From NCBI RefSeq assembly GCF_018617385.1, contig NZ_JACSKA010000002.1, positions 62,001-126,000 on the forward strand: 64,000 nucleotides of DNA, given 5' to 3'. The stretch comes from Exiguobacterium sp018617385 (GTDB lineage: Bacteria; Bacillota; Bacilli; Exiguobacteriales; Exiguobacteriaceae). Of this stretch, positions 31,603-40,174 are shown piece by piece (position 1 is the first letter of the stretch; every line of letters begins with the position of its first letter). A program made the position numbers and the translations under genes. A model generated the notes under the pieces. The model was not told where the DNA came from and made no database searches. It worked only from the letters and a program-made list of their open reading frames with translations.

Positions 31603-32784
31603 GATTTGTTGTAGCAATGTCTCTAAACGTTTGCGAAACAGTCCTTGCGGGAATTCAGCTACTTGTTCTTCGATAACTGGCACCCAATCATCCCCACAAC
31701 CGTTCAATGTTCCTCTTAATAAACCTTCGTAGTAAATCGCGATATCGACTAAACTATGTGCTTTCCACTCGTCTCGATTTTCCCATAATGCCAATAAACA
31801 CTCTCTTCCTTTTTCTGATTCCCCTCGAAAAGCGTAGTACACCCCTTTCGCCATCGAAATCGCCGCAATGAACGGCTCGATCTCTGTCGTGAGGGATTCC
31901 ATCAACTTGACGTTCTCCCCTAACAGATCAATATGTCGATATTCCATCGCATAGAGTGCTTCGGAAAGTGCCACTTTGATTTCTGCCAAGCGGTCTTCCG
32001 TGAATTGAATGTATTGCTTCGCCTTTTGTAACGACTCACGAACTTGCTTTTCATCGTTCAAATAGAGCGCACAAATCGAAATGGTGCGATACACGTCGTC
32101 CGCACGGTAGTAGATTCTTGTCCGTTTCATATACTCGAGCACGTCTTCAAGCTGTCGAATCGAATCTTCCAAATCCTCGTCGCAAAGAAGATTTTTAAAG
32201 ACAATCAACATGACATACTCAGTTCTTGTTTTCGCTTTCATGTATTTCGCATCAAGAAGTTCAATTGCGTCAATCCGTTCAAGCGATTCCTCATATCGAT
32301 TCCACATCAATAAATAATAAGCCTGGCTGATTCGTCCCATTGCCAATTCATCAGATTCACCTAGCTTCTCAAAAATTTCAATGGCGCGGTCGTAGTAGGT
32401 CAATACCTTTTCGTTTTCCCCTTCTTGAAAATACGTATCCCCGTACAACATGTATGCTTTACCTTGCCAAACGGAGTTCATTTCTTCTTTTAAGTATGGG
32501 GAAAGCATCTGTCGTATTTCTTGATCTGGACGCGAAACGAGTGTCATTTCTTCATATTCTAACTGTTCGACCATCGTCTGTAGTTCAGCTTCTTTCGGGT
32601 CAGTCAATAACTGCTGCATCGAGACATCTAACCGACTTGCGAGTTCTCGTAAGCTACGCATCGATGCCTCCGCTTTCCCATTTTCAATCATACTGAGCAT
32701 CGATTTCGTGACGATCCCTTCCGCTAACTGCGTTTGAGTCATTTTTTTCTGTTTTCGTAATGTTTTAATGCGCTCACCAATCAT
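31594..32784 (-). CDS. HTH-TPR transcriptional regulator (PlcR/Rgg-like architecture)
   Basis: 396 residues. Residues 1-60 are an XRE-type helix-turn-helix (IGERIKTLRKQKKMTQTQLAEG). The remainder is all-helical with TPR-like repeats (YMLYGDTYFQEGENEKVLTYYDRAIEIFEKL), an architecture used by peptide-sensing regulators. No small signal-peptide gene was found next to it. It is divergent from the MFS gene, whose start point carries a 17-bp palindrome, so it probably controls that exporter. Confidence 0.85.
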   Translation of the reverse strand: MIGERIKTLRKQKKMTQTQLAEGIVTKSMLSMIENGKAEASMRSLRELASRLDVSMQQLLTDPKEAELQTMVEQLEYEEMTLVSRPDQEIRQMLSPYLKEEMNSVWQGKAYMLYGDTYFQEGENEKVLTYYDRAIEIFEKLGESDELAMGRISQAYYLLMWNRYEESLERIDAIELLDAKYMKAKTRTEYVMLIVFKNLLCDEDLEDSIRQLEDVLEYMKRTRIYYRADDVYRTISICALYLNDEKQVRESLQKAKQYIQFTEDRLAEIKVALSEALYAMEYRHIDLLGENVKLMESLTTEIEPFIAAISMAKGVYYAFRGESEKGRECLLALWENRDEWKAHSLVDIAIYYEGLLRGTLNGCGDDWVPVIEEQVAEFPQGLFRKRLETLLQQIKG

Positions 32785-32796
32785 ATTACACCTCTA

Positions 32797-32871
32797 AAAG
32801 TTAAATTATATTGAACTTTATGTTTACAATTCGCTTCGTTGCCTTTATGATAATGTTAAATCACATTTAAC
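32797..32871. promoter_or_regulatory. MFS promoter with operator palindromes
   Basis: Promoter TTTACA (32823-32828), 17-nt spacer, TATGAT (32846-32851). GTTAAAT-CAC-ATTTAAC (32855-32871) is a perfect 7-3-7 palindrome over the expected start point. A related repeat AAAGTT..AACTTT (32797-32819) containing the same GTTAAAT sits by the regulator start. Confidence 0.6.
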
Positions 32872-32894
32872 TAATTTGCAAAGGAGTGTTCTCT

Positions 32895-34148
32895 ATGAAA
32901 TTCTTTTCTTCCAATTTATCGATTTTATTACTCGGTAAATTCATGTCACTGTTCGCATCCAACTTATTTACGTTCGTGGCGGGACTCACGGTATTGACGA
33001 CGACTGGATCTGGATTACAATTCGCCTTCGTCTTACTGGCGGGCACATTGCCACGCGTACTTTTGTCGCCATTTGCCGGCGCTTATGCGGACAAACTTGA
33101 CCGAAAACGAGTCATCATCAAGATGGAGTCTTTGAACGGGGGATTATTTTTACTCGCAGGTGTGGGAAGCTTGCTTTGGACGTTTGAAGCACCCGCTTTT
33201 TACGTCATCACATTCTTCTTATCCATCGTTTCCACTTTCTTATCGGTCACGTTATCGAGTTCAATCCCCCTCTTATTTGAGGAAGATGAACTACAACGCG
33301 CCAACTCTCTCATTCAAAGTATCATCTCCATTTCAAGCATCGGTACCCCGCTTCTTGCCGGGGCCCTGTTTAAACTCATACCGATTCCTGTCTTTTTGTT
33401 CAGCTCAGCCCTATTCTTTATGATTGCCGCCTTGCTTGCTTCCCGACTCGCATTTCATCAGAAAGAGGTTGCGCCAACTGAACAATCGACCTGGAAAGAT
33501 GTACGGTCTGGTCTCTCTTATTTGAAGCAGCAACGAGTTTTATGGACAGTTGCCGTCCTAGCTGCCTTCTTGAATTTCTTTTTCGTCGCATCGGAAGTGT
33601 TGTTCCCGATTGCCGCGTTACAAGAAGTCGGTGTGTCCCCGTTTCAATTCGGACTCCTTGAAAGCATGGTCGCCATTGGTTTTTTAGTCGCTTCCTTACT
33701 TCATGCCTTACCGTTATTCAAAATCAAACATCGCTTAGCAACGATGCGATCCGCTTTGACTATTCTTAGTATCCTGTTTGTCGGACCTGCCATTCCATTA
33801 TATTTTAACTTCAACGTCCTCACGTCGATATTCTTTTTCGCTACATTCGCTTTATTGAGTGGTTTCTTAATCGTACGTGTCAACATCCCGATTCAATTGT
33901 TCCTCCAAACGAATACGGATCCAAACTATTTAGGACGCGTGATCGGGGTACTCGAGTCACTCGCGATGGGGATTACACCGATTGGCTTTATCCTATTCGG
34001 GGTATTGAGTGACCTCGTCTCGGTTGCCCATCTCTACACCGCTTGCATGGTGGGTCTACTCATCTGTACGTTCGTCCTTACGTACCGAATCCGGCATGAC
34101 ATCCAAGCAGAACGAGATGCAGCCCAGTCAATGGAACGTGTATCGTAA
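32895..34148 (+). CDS. MFS transporter, macrolide-efflux (MFS_3) type
   Basis: A 417-residue 12-helix carrier. The start (LSILLLGKFMSLFASNLFTFVAGL) and the motif A-like YADKLDRKRVIIKME are typical of MefA-like exporters. Substrate unknown. ATG at 32895 follows AAAGGAG by 8 nt; the in-frame GTG at 32886 overlaps that site. Divergent from and probably regulated by the HTH-TPR protein. Confidence 0.82.
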   Translation: MKFFSSNLSILLLGKFMSLFASNLFTFVAGLTVLTTTGSGLQFAFVLLAGTLPRVLLSPFAGAYADKLDRKRVIIKMESLNGGLFLLAGVGSLLWTFEAPAFYVITFFLSIVSTFLSVTLSSSIPLLFEEDELQRANSLIQSIISISSIGTPLLAGALFKLIPIPVFLFSSALFFMIAALLASRLAFHQKEVAPTEQSTWKDVRSGLSYLKQQRVLWTVAVLAAFLNFFFVASEVLFPIAALQEVGVSPFQFGLLESMVAIGFLVASLLHALPLFKIKHRLATMRSALTILSILFVGPAIPLYFNFNVLTSIFFFATFALLSGFLIVRVNIPIQLFLQTNTDPNYLGRVIGVLESLAMGITPIGFILFGVLSDLVSVAHLYTACMVGLLICTFVLTYRIRHDIQAERDAAQSMERVS

Positions 34149-34149
34149 C

Positions 34150-34186
34150 GAAAAAAGACATCGAACGAATCAGTTCGATGTCTTCT
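34150..34186 (-). terminator. Terminator of the DUF3817 gene
   Basis: AAGACATCGAAC/GTTCGATGTCTT stem followed by TTTTTT on the minus strand; its 5' arm lies within the last codons of the gene. Confidence 0.75.
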
Positions 34187-34466
34187 CTGTTGACGGGAGT
34201 ACCCGTTTTTCTAATAAAAATGGTCCGAATGGGATGACGGATGCCATGACAGCAAGCGTCAAAACTTTGAATCCCCAGCGCAAGCGCCATGCCATGTAGA
34301 TCGCTGCGAGCACGTAGGCCACAAATAAGAAACCATGTGCTGCACCAACGATACTGACCGCGAGTGGAATACCGGCCATATATTTCAACGGCATCGCGAT
34401 GAACAGTAACAACAAGAAGGATACACCCTCTGTGTAGCCAAGCCATTTAAAATGAGTCGTAGTCAT
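34170..34466 (-). CDS. DUF3817 membrane protein
   Basis: A 98-residue protein with about three transmembrane helices. The pattern GYTEGVSFLLLLFIAMPLKY and HGFLFVAYV matches DUF3817 (B. subtilis YdzA type). Function unknown. Stand-alone gene ending in a terminator hairpin, 81 nt downstream of the DoxX gene on the same strand. Confidence 0.82.
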   Translation of the reverse strand: MTTTHFKWLGYTEGVSFLLLLFIAMPLKYMAGIPLAVSIVGAAHGFLFVAYVLAAIYMAWRLRWGFKVLTLAVMASVIPFGPFLLEKRVLPSTEKTSN

Positions 34467-34546
34467 ATGCGTTCTCCTTTATTTCTGTAGGCTATATCTA
34501 TCGTAGCCGAAACGTGAGAGGTTTGTCACAAGAGAACGCATAAAAG

Positions 34547-35053
34547 TTACGAGGCTATTTGACGATTTGGTGAACGATGTAACACTTTCGTGTCGACAAA
34601 ACGGCGAAGGAACAACCCGTCGACCCCAAGTTTTCCAGCGTTATGACCGGCAACTAAAATCAAGACAGATACGATCAACATCGTTGGGTTCGTACTGACC
34701 GTTCCTGATAGTAAGAACGCCATGTTCATGACAAGTCCGAAGAATGCTGCACTACGCGTGAGGGCACCGAGCAATAATCCTAATCCGACCAAGAATTCAC
34801 CGTAAGGAATCAAGACATCGAATAGCCCGGCGTTTGGGATCGCAAAGTTTTCGAGGAATGCAGCCCACCATCCAGCGACGGCCGGATGTTCTCCAGAAGC
34901 GAGTGTCACCGCGTTATTCAAGAACCCTTCTGTTCCAAAACCTCCCGTGATTTTACCCCAACCTGCCGTTAACCAATGATAACCAAGCCATACACGTAAC
35001 ACCGTCAAAATGGCTGTAGCGATGTTATGATTTTGCCAAAATTTCGTGAACAT
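34547..35053 (-). CDS. DoxX family membrane protein (CatD-like)
   Basis: 168 residues with about four helices. The DoxX motifs are RVWLGYHWLTAGWGKI at the start and the later GEFLVGLGLLLGALTR. DoxX proteins accompany oxidoreductases in thiol/quinone stress; in B. subtilis catD (DoxX) is next to catE. Here catE is 5 kb away. ATG follows a weak GGGAGG site. A CRP/FNR-like site lies 40 bp upstream. Confidence 0.85.
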   Translation of the reverse strand: MFTKFWQNHNIATAILTVLRVWLGYHWLTAGWGKITGGFGTEGFLNNAVTLASGEHPAVAGWWAAFLENFAIPNAGLFDVLIPYGEFLVGLGLLLGALTRSAAFFGLVMNMAFLLSGTVSTNPTMLIVSVLILVAGHNAGKLGVDGLFLRRFVDTKVLHRSPNRQIAS

Positions 35054-35092
35054 GATGATTCCTCCCTTTCAAGAAGTTAAATAAATGTATAA

Positions 35093-35108
35093 TGTGATTA
35101 CATTCACA
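35093..35108. promoter_or_regulatory. CRP/FNR-type palindrome upstream of doxX
   Basis: TGTGATTACATTCACA is an exact TGTGA-N6-TCACA palindrome, about 40 bp from the DoxX start and overlapping its likely promoter spacer. In Bacillus the FNR box is TGTGA-N6-TCACT. The regulator is not in the window. Confidence 0.5.
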
Positions 35109-35236
35109 ATATACCATTCATGTTCACTATTTCACATATGTATTTTCCTTTGTTCATGATTCGTCCATATGTACGCCATATTCTATTCACATTCATCTAC
35201 AACAAAAGACACCTGATTTAGGTGTCTTTGAAGAGA

Positions 35237-35650
35237 TTATAGTGTCACTTCTTGTGGTGGTTGACCTTTTTTGTTCATCACGCGCATCGATTCCGGTTCG
35301 ATTTTAAGGATGACAAGCTTTGGATCGTCCGGACCATCGAACCATCCTTCGAGTTTCTCGTTCCATACTTTCTCTTTCATCGATTCATCATCCGACACGG
35401 TCGCTTTACCGAGGATCTCTAAGTAAGTGTCGCCCACGCCATCTCCATCATAGCCGATTAAAATATGCGTATATGGATTCTTTTCTAACTCTTCTACTTT
35501 ATCTGTATCGTTCGAGGTTGCCGTGTAGAGTGTGAAATCATCATGGAAAAATGTCATGTAACGACTGTGGGGTTTCACCTTATACACGGTCGCCATCGTC
35601 CCGACATTACTTGCATCTAGAATCTTTAACGCTGTGTCTTTTGCACTCAT
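35237..35650 (-). CDS. Pyridoxamine 5'-phosphate oxidase-like general stress protein
   Basis: A 137-residue split-barrel flavin-binding protein of the general stress protein 26 type (B. subtilis YdaG-like). Blocks NVGTMATVYKVKPHSRYMTFFHDDFTLY and PYTHILIGYDG match the family. It probably binds FMN or F420-type cofactor, but the activity is unknown. ATG at 35650 follows AAGGAGGA; the upstream in-frame ATG overlaps that site. A sigma-B-like promoter lies at 35688-35712. Confidence 0.83.
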   Translation of the reverse strand: MSAKDTALKILDASNVGTMATVYKVKPHSRYMTFFHDDFTLYTATSNDTDKVEELEKNPYTHILIGYDGDGVGDTYLEILGKATVSDDESMKEKVWNEKLEGWFDGPDDPKLVILKIEPESMRVMNKKGQPPQEVTL

Positions 35651-35687
35651 TCCAAATTCCTCCTTCATGATTTGTCGCTCGTATACT

Positions 35688-35712
35688 GTTCCCTCAAACT
35701 ATGGGATTAAAC
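35688..35712 (-). promoter_or_regulatory. Candidate sigma-B promoter
   Basis: Minus strand GTTTAA (35707-35712), 13-nt spacer, GGGAAC (35688-35693), 38 nt before the start codon. Homologues of the downstream gene are sigma-B controlled in Bacillus. The -10 differs from GGGTAT at two positions. Confidence 0.45.
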
Positions 35713-35713
35713 A

Positions 35714-35744
35714 CAAAAAAACCTGCTCGCCGATGCGAGCAGGT
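35714..35744 (-). terminator. Terminator of the cold-shock gene
   Basis: ACCTGCTCGC/GCGAGCAGGT stem with 4-nt loop followed by seven U. Confidence 0.88.
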
Positions 35745-35767
35745 ATCATATTCCTTAGAAAGGAAGA

Positions 35768-35968
35768 TTAGATTTTTTCAACGTTAGAAGCTTGTGGTCC
35801 ACGAGCTCCGTCAGTGATTTCGAAAGTTACTTCTTGGCCTTCTTCAAGTGTTTTGAAGCCGTCGCCTTGGATTGCTGAGAAGTGTACGAATACGTCGTCT
35901 CCGCCTTCCATTTCGATGAAGCCGTAACCTTTTTCTGAGTTAAACCATTTTACTTTACCTGTGTTCAT
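35768..35968 (-). CDS. Cold-shock protein, CspB/CspC-like
   Basis: A 66-residue single-strand nucleic-acid-binding OB-fold protein. RNP1 (KGYGFIEM) and RNP2 (VFVHFSAI) are intact; the opening GKVKWFNSEKGYGFI is canonical. It acts as an RNA chaperone and translation aid at low temperature. The roughly 260-nt upstream region to the next gene leaves room for a long cold-responsive leader, but I cannot place its promoter. Confidence 0.96.
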   Translation of the reverse strand: MNTGKVKWFNSEKGYGFIEMEGGDDVFVHFSAIQGDGFKTLEEGQEVTFEITDGARGPQASNVEKI

Positions 35969-36136
35969 GAATGAACCCTCCTGAAATAAACGCTATGCGT
36001 TATAGTAGTGCCTTACTAGAAAAAACTTGACCAAAAAAAATACAAGCCTCTGGATTATCTAATGAAAAATAATCCCAAGCACTTGTGAATTATGATTCCA
36101 GCTATTCTTAATTAAGCACATATTGAATATAACACG

Positions 36137-36156
36137 ACTAGATGTTTCTGTCTAGT
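36137..36156. promoter_or_regulatory. Inverted repeat upstream of the beta-helix gene
   Basis: ACTAGA/TCTAGT around an 8-nt loop, 74 bp before the gene start. Could be an operator; no known regulator matched. Confidence 0.3.
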
Positions 36157-36229
36157 AAATACTTCTGATTGCTAAAAAACAAGGTGAAACGGGTACATGC
36201 TAGAGAAGATGATGCTAGGAGGATTTATT

Positions 36230-37828
36230 ATGAAAAACGTTAAGGACCCACAATCAATCGCATCGATGATTGCCTCTTATTCCGATTGGTCGGAAGAAGA
36301 CCTCATCCAGCAATCACTTGAATGGCACCGTGCTACACGGGAAGCTTCTTACTTCGAGCAACAACAGTCCATCCTGTGTCGAATCCCATTGACGGAACGG
36401 ATCACCCCTGTCCGCACGTCCTTTCCGCTTGAGCAACTCGACGGCGTCGTTCGCCCCGTCTGGATGCGTCGGCTCGATGCCGAATATTTGAACTTGCTGC
36501 AGACGACGAAACAACGTGTCGATGTGACGGACTATGGTGCTGTCGGAGATGGGAAAACGGATTGTACCCTCGCCTTTCGACTCGCCATCCGCTCGAACCG
36601 TCGTGTCTTTGTCCCAGCAGGCATTTATATCGTTCGGGGGATTCGTCTGCCTTCCAACTGCGTGCTCGAAGGTGCCGGACAAGACATCACGATTCTCAAA
36701 CTGTCCGACCGTGCACCAAAACATCGACGATTGCTACGGAACGCCACGCCTTTCGCAGGAAATCATCATATCGAGGTTTGCCACCTGACGCTCGATTGGA
36801 ATGTCGCACGATTAGGCGATGTGAAACGGACGACGAGCGGTGACACGACATCGAGCGCCTTGACGTTTGCCCATGTGACGTATGGATGGGTACATCATGT
36901 GACGGCTAAAAATGCCGGTCTTCATGCGTTCGACATCACGTCTCCACACTATCATTACTTAGGGGATGGACTCCGTGCCGCAAACGGCAGTCGATATATC
37001 CATCTCGACCACCTCGAGGCGACGAATTATGGGGATGACGGAATCACCACACATCACAGTGATGCCATCTACATCACGAACTGTTATTGTCATCATCCTC
37101 ACGGCCGAACACACGCCCTCGGATTCTCAAATTCGAACGGAATTGAAATCGACGATGGATCACGGCATGTCACACTCGTTCACAATAGAACGGAAAATTG
37201 CTTTGGAGGCATCGAAGTAAAAGCACATGGGACCTCATCTGCCGCACACGACGTTCATATCTTCGGGCATCTTTCGGTGCATGACAATCGTTCATTTAAC
37301 TTCCGTCACATCGGGCATCATTTAGCAGACGATCCGAACTCGGAGACGGCACGCTTCCTGTCTGGCACGAACTTAGTGTCCGTCGAGCCGGTTCACAGTT
37401 CACTCTATACAAAATCTTCACCACGAAGCCTGGTCGTATCGGCCTACCAGGACGTCTTGATTCACGGTTTGACTGCGATTGGCGACCCGACCTACGATTA
37501 CGAACAGCATCCGGCACTTGCGATTCAATACAAGTCGAGACGCGTTCAGCTGAAACGAATCTCCGTGCGCGGGTTTACCACAGCCCGAGCCGACCTCGAA
37601 CTATTTGGCGGAGATAACCGCACCGATGAAGTGACCATCGATGCCTTACGATGCCAAGAATCTGCACCCATCGCTCTAAAAATCGGTCGTCAACTCGAAC
37701 ACCTTGCTCTTCATCAGATTGAAGGACAGAAAAAAAGCGGAGATGTGCTCATCTCCACAAAAAGTCCGATTGAGGCGCATAATCTACTCGCTCAAGGATT
37801 TTCAGATCGGGTGCGCTCAGACGTTTGA
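36230..37828 (+). CDS. Glycosyl hydrolase 28-related beta-helix protein
   Basis: 532 residues. After about 100 residues of helical N-terminus, a Pectate_lyase_3-type beta-helix begins with VDVTDYGAVGDGKTDCTLAF. The helix includes GDDGITTHHSDAIYITNC and SNGIEIDDGSRHVTLVHNR, patterns shared with phage tail-spike and YobO-like proteins. It has no signal peptide, so an extracellular polysaccharide role is not obvious. ATG at 36230 follows TAGGAGGA. The final 37 nt overlap tail-to-tail with the flavodoxin gene. Substrate unknown. Confidence 0.8.
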   Translation: MKNVKDPQSIASMIASYSDWSEEDLIQQSLEWHRATREASYFEQQQSILCRIPLTERITPVRTSFPLEQLDGVVRPVWMRRLDAEYLNLLQTTKQRVDVTDYGAVGDGKTDCTLAFRLAIRSNRRVFVPAGIYIVRGIRLPSNCVLEGAGQDITILKLSDRAPKHRRLLRNATPFAGNHHIEVCHLTLDWNVARLGDVKRTTSGDTTSSALTFAHVTYGWVHHVTAKNAGLHAFDITSPHYHYLGDGLRAANGSRYIHLDHLEATNYGDDGITTHHSDAIYITNCYCHHPHGRTHALGFSNSNGIEIDDGSRHVTLVHNRTENCFGGIEVKAHGTSSAAHDVHIFGHLSVHDNRSFNFRHIGHHLADDPNSETARFLSGTNLVSVEPVHSSLYTKSSPRSLVVSAYQDVLIHGLTAIGDPTYDYEQHPALAIQYKSRRVQLKRISVRGFTTARADLELFGGDNRTDEVTIDALRCQESAPIALKIGRQLEHLALHQIEGQKKSGDVLISTKSPIEAHNLLAQGFSDRVRSDV

Positions 37829-38298
37829 GCGGCTTCTACGAGTTGATTCAGTTTGGCATCATCAAGTTGAAGTGAACTCTCTTTTTGTTTGGCCATCATG
37901 CGGACAATCGCTTTGTCTAAAAAGCCCATTCGTTCAAAGTCATACCCGCTCCCTACGACTTCGACGAAATAGGCATGTTCGCGCAGCGTGTCACGATAGG
38001 CTTCTTCTAGCTCGCGAATCCGTTCCGATTCTGTCGGTGTGCCGGCACATAAATATAAAGCGAGAGGACGCTCAAGTAAGTGTGCTTCGTGAAGCGTCAA
38101 CCATTCCTTCATCTCGTCTTGGATGGTGCCCATTCGAATCGAACTCCCGACGATGACGTGATCTACCGTCTCCCACGTGACGTTCGGCTCTTCTACGATA
38201 TTTTGGACACGAACGTCACCCGATAGGCGTTCGGCGAGTAAAGCCGCCACTTTTTCACTCGTCCCATATCTGGAAGAGTACGCGATTAAAGTACCCAT
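37792..38298 (-). CDS. Flavodoxin-domain protein, HemG-like
   Basis: 168 residues. The FMN phosphate loop SSRYGTSEKVA at the start and VIVGSSIRMGTIQDEMKEWL are those of the flavodoxin-type protoporphyrinogen oxidase (HemG) group. FMN binding is expected; oxidation of protoporphyrinogen IX is possible but Bacillales usually use HemY/CgoX, so another redox role is equally likely. ATG at 38298 follows AGAGGGAA. Its 3' end overlaps the beta-helix gene by 37 nt. Confidence 0.78.
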   Translation of the reverse strand: MGTLIAYSSRYGTSEKVAALLAERLSGDVRVQNIVEEPNVTWETVDHVIVGSSIRMGTIQDEMKEWLTLHEAHLLERPLALYLCAGTPTESERIRELEEAYRDTLREHAYFVEVVGSGYDFERMGFLDKAIVRMMAKQKESSLQLDDAKLNQLVEAAQTSERTRSENP

Positions 38299-38371
38299 GT
38301 CGTTCCCTCTTTTCATCTCAGACGTTACTTACACTATTCCCGAATCATCGAGAGAAGATACGTATGCACCC

Positions 38372-38401
38372 AAAAAAGCTCGCCGTCTGGCGAGCTTTTC
38401 G
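38372..38401 (-). terminator. Terminator of the glucosidase gene
   Basis: AGCTCGCC/GGCGAGCT stem followed by UUUUUU on the minus strand. Confidence 0.82.
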
Positions 38402-40051
38402 TCACAGTTTATACACTTGTGCTTCGTAAGGACGAAGGGTGAATGCTTCAATCGGTTCCATGTTCCCGATGACACGTTCTTTCACGTCATATGGTAACTC
38501 TCGTTGTTGTGTCTCGTCGGAGAAGTTACAGAGTACGAGCCATGTTTCTCCTTCGAATGAACGTGTGAATGCATAGACTGCCTCATCTTCCGGTAACAAC
38601 AACTCGTACTTTCCATAGACAACGATCGGATTGGCTTTACGGAGCGCAATCAACTGACGGTAGTAATGGAAGAGTGAATTCGGATCTTTCCGTGCCGCTT
38701 CCGCATTGATGTCGACATAGTTCGGATTGACCTCGATCCACGGTGTCCCTGTCGTAAATCCACCATGTACTTCGTCCGACCACTGTACCGGTGTGCGTGA
38801 ATTGTCACGTCCTCGCTCATGGATGCCACGGAAAATCTCGTCGTGCGTCAACAACCCTTTTGATGTGTAGTCACGGTAGGCGTTCAACGTTTCAATATCT
38901 CGGTACTGATCGATCGAATCAAAGGCGACGTTCGTCATGCCGAACTCTTCCCCTTGATAAATGTAAGGTGTCCCTTTCAATAGATGAAGAAGTGTCGCGA
39001 GCATCTTCCCGGAACGGACGCGATATTCAGGCGAATCGTTCCCGAAGCGCGAGATGGCACGGGGCTGGTCATGGTTACTCCAGTACAGGCTGTTCCATCC
39101 TTCCTCTTCGAGCCCTTCTTGCCAACGCGAGAAAATCGTCTTCAGCTCAGTCAACTTCCAGTCTGTCGGATTCCACTTCCCGAAGCTCCCGTTCCCCACG
39201 TCCACATGTTCAAAATGAAAGACCATGTTCAGTTCGTTGCGGTCTTCACCCGTATAAAGTTTGGCTTCCTCCACACTGACCCCTGGCATCTCCCCGACCG
39301 TGATTGTGTCGTATTTCGATAAGACTTCCCGATTCATCTCCTGCATGAATTCATGGATGCGTGGTCCGTTAAAGAAGAATGGTGTCCCGTCTCCATACCC
39401 CGTTCCTTGCGTTTGACCGTCTGGATAGCTCGGGTCTTTTGAAATCATATTGATGACGTCCATCCGGAACCCGTCGACCCCTTTATCGAGCCAATATGTC
39501 ATGAGGTCGTACACTTCACGACGAAGCGTCTCACTTTCCCAATTCAAATCCGGTTGTTTCTTACTGAAGAGGTGGAGGTAGTACTCATCACTCGCCTCAT
39601 CATACTGCCAAGCGCTGCCGCCGAAGAAAGCCCCCCAGTTCGTCGGAGGTTGACCATCTTTCCCTTTTTTCCAAATGTAATAGTCACGATATGGACTGTC
39701 TTTTGAAGAACGTGACTCCATGAACCATTGGTGTTCGTCCGAAGAGTGATTGACGACGAGGTCCATCATGATTTTAATCCCGTGACGGTGTGCTTCTTCA
39801 AGCATCGCATCGAAGTCGTCCATCGTACCAAACTCGTCCATGATGGCACGGTAATCACGAATATCGTATCCATTGTCGTCGTTCGGTGAATCGTATACCG
39901 GCGAGAGCCAGATGACGTCGATCCCGAGTTCTGACAAATAAGACATCTTCTCTGTGATCCCTTGGATGTCGCCAATCCCATCACCGTTTGAGTCATTGAA
40001 GCTACGTGGATAAATTTGATATACGACCGCTTCTTTCCACCATTGTTTCAT
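38402..40051 (-). CDS. malL: GH13 alpha-glucosidase (oligo-1,6-glucosidase type)
   Basis: 549 residues. The catalytic triad is in place: nucleophile Asp198 in GFRMDVIN, acid/base Glu in VGEMPG, and Asp in NHDQPR. The opening WWKEAVVYQIYPRSF and region I DLVVNHSSDEH are family-typical. The Val after the nucleophile (Val199) is the residue found in alpha-1,6-specific enzymes; alpha-1,4 enzymes usually have Ala or Thr. It is cytoplasmic and could hydrolyse isomaltose-type sugars, including PTS products. An AraC-type gene is divergent, and a cre-like site lies upstream. Confidence 0.9.
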   Translation of the reverse strand: MKQWWKEAVVYQIYPRSFNDSNGDGIGDIQGITEKMSYLSELGIDVIWLSPVYDSPNDDNGYDIRDYRAIMDEFGTMDDFDAMLEEAHRHGIKIMMDLVVNHSSDEHQWFMESRSSKDSPYRDYYIWKKGKDGQPPTNWGAFFGGSAWQYDEASDEYYLHLFSKKQPDLNWESETLRREVYDLMTYWLDKGVDGFRMDVINMISKDPSYPDGQTQGTGYGDGTPFFFNGPRIHEFMQEMNREVLSKYDTITVGEMPGVSVEEAKLYTGEDRNELNMVFHFEHVDVGNGSFGKWNPTDWKLTELKTIFSRWQEGLEEEGWNSLYWSNHDQPRAISRFGNDSPEYRVRSGKMLATLLHLLKGTPYIYQGEEFGMTNVAFDSIDQYRDIETLNAYRDYTSKGLLTHDEIFRGIHERGRDNSRTPVQWSDEVHGGFTTGTPWIEVNPNYVDINAEAARKDPNSLFHYYRQLIALRKANPIVVYGKYELLLPEDEAVYAFTRSFEGETWLVLCNFSDETQQRELPYDVKERVIGNMEPIEAFTLRPYEAQVYKL

Positions 40052-40079
40052 GTTACGTCCTCCTTGAAGTTCATTTCCG

Positions 40080-40093
40080 TTTCAACGCTTTCA
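40080..40093 (-). promoter_or_regulatory. cre-like/LacI-type operator of the glucosidase
   Basis: Minus strand TGAAAGCGTTGAAA matches the cre pattern TGWAARCGYTWNCW at 13 of 14 positions, 29-42 nt before the start codon. Its position suits catabolite repression. Confidence 0.4.
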
Positions 40094-40174
40094 TCGTACT
40101 GTCTTCAAGGATTCATGACCATCCATGATATGATTAAGATATGTACAATTTTGCTATAAAATAAGGAGACTATT

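Noticed and set aside
35969..36229. Riboswitch or extra gene upstream of the cold-shock gene
   Set aside because: No ORF with a ribosome site and no known riboswitch motif; only an AT-rich leader and a short inverted repeat at 36137-36156.
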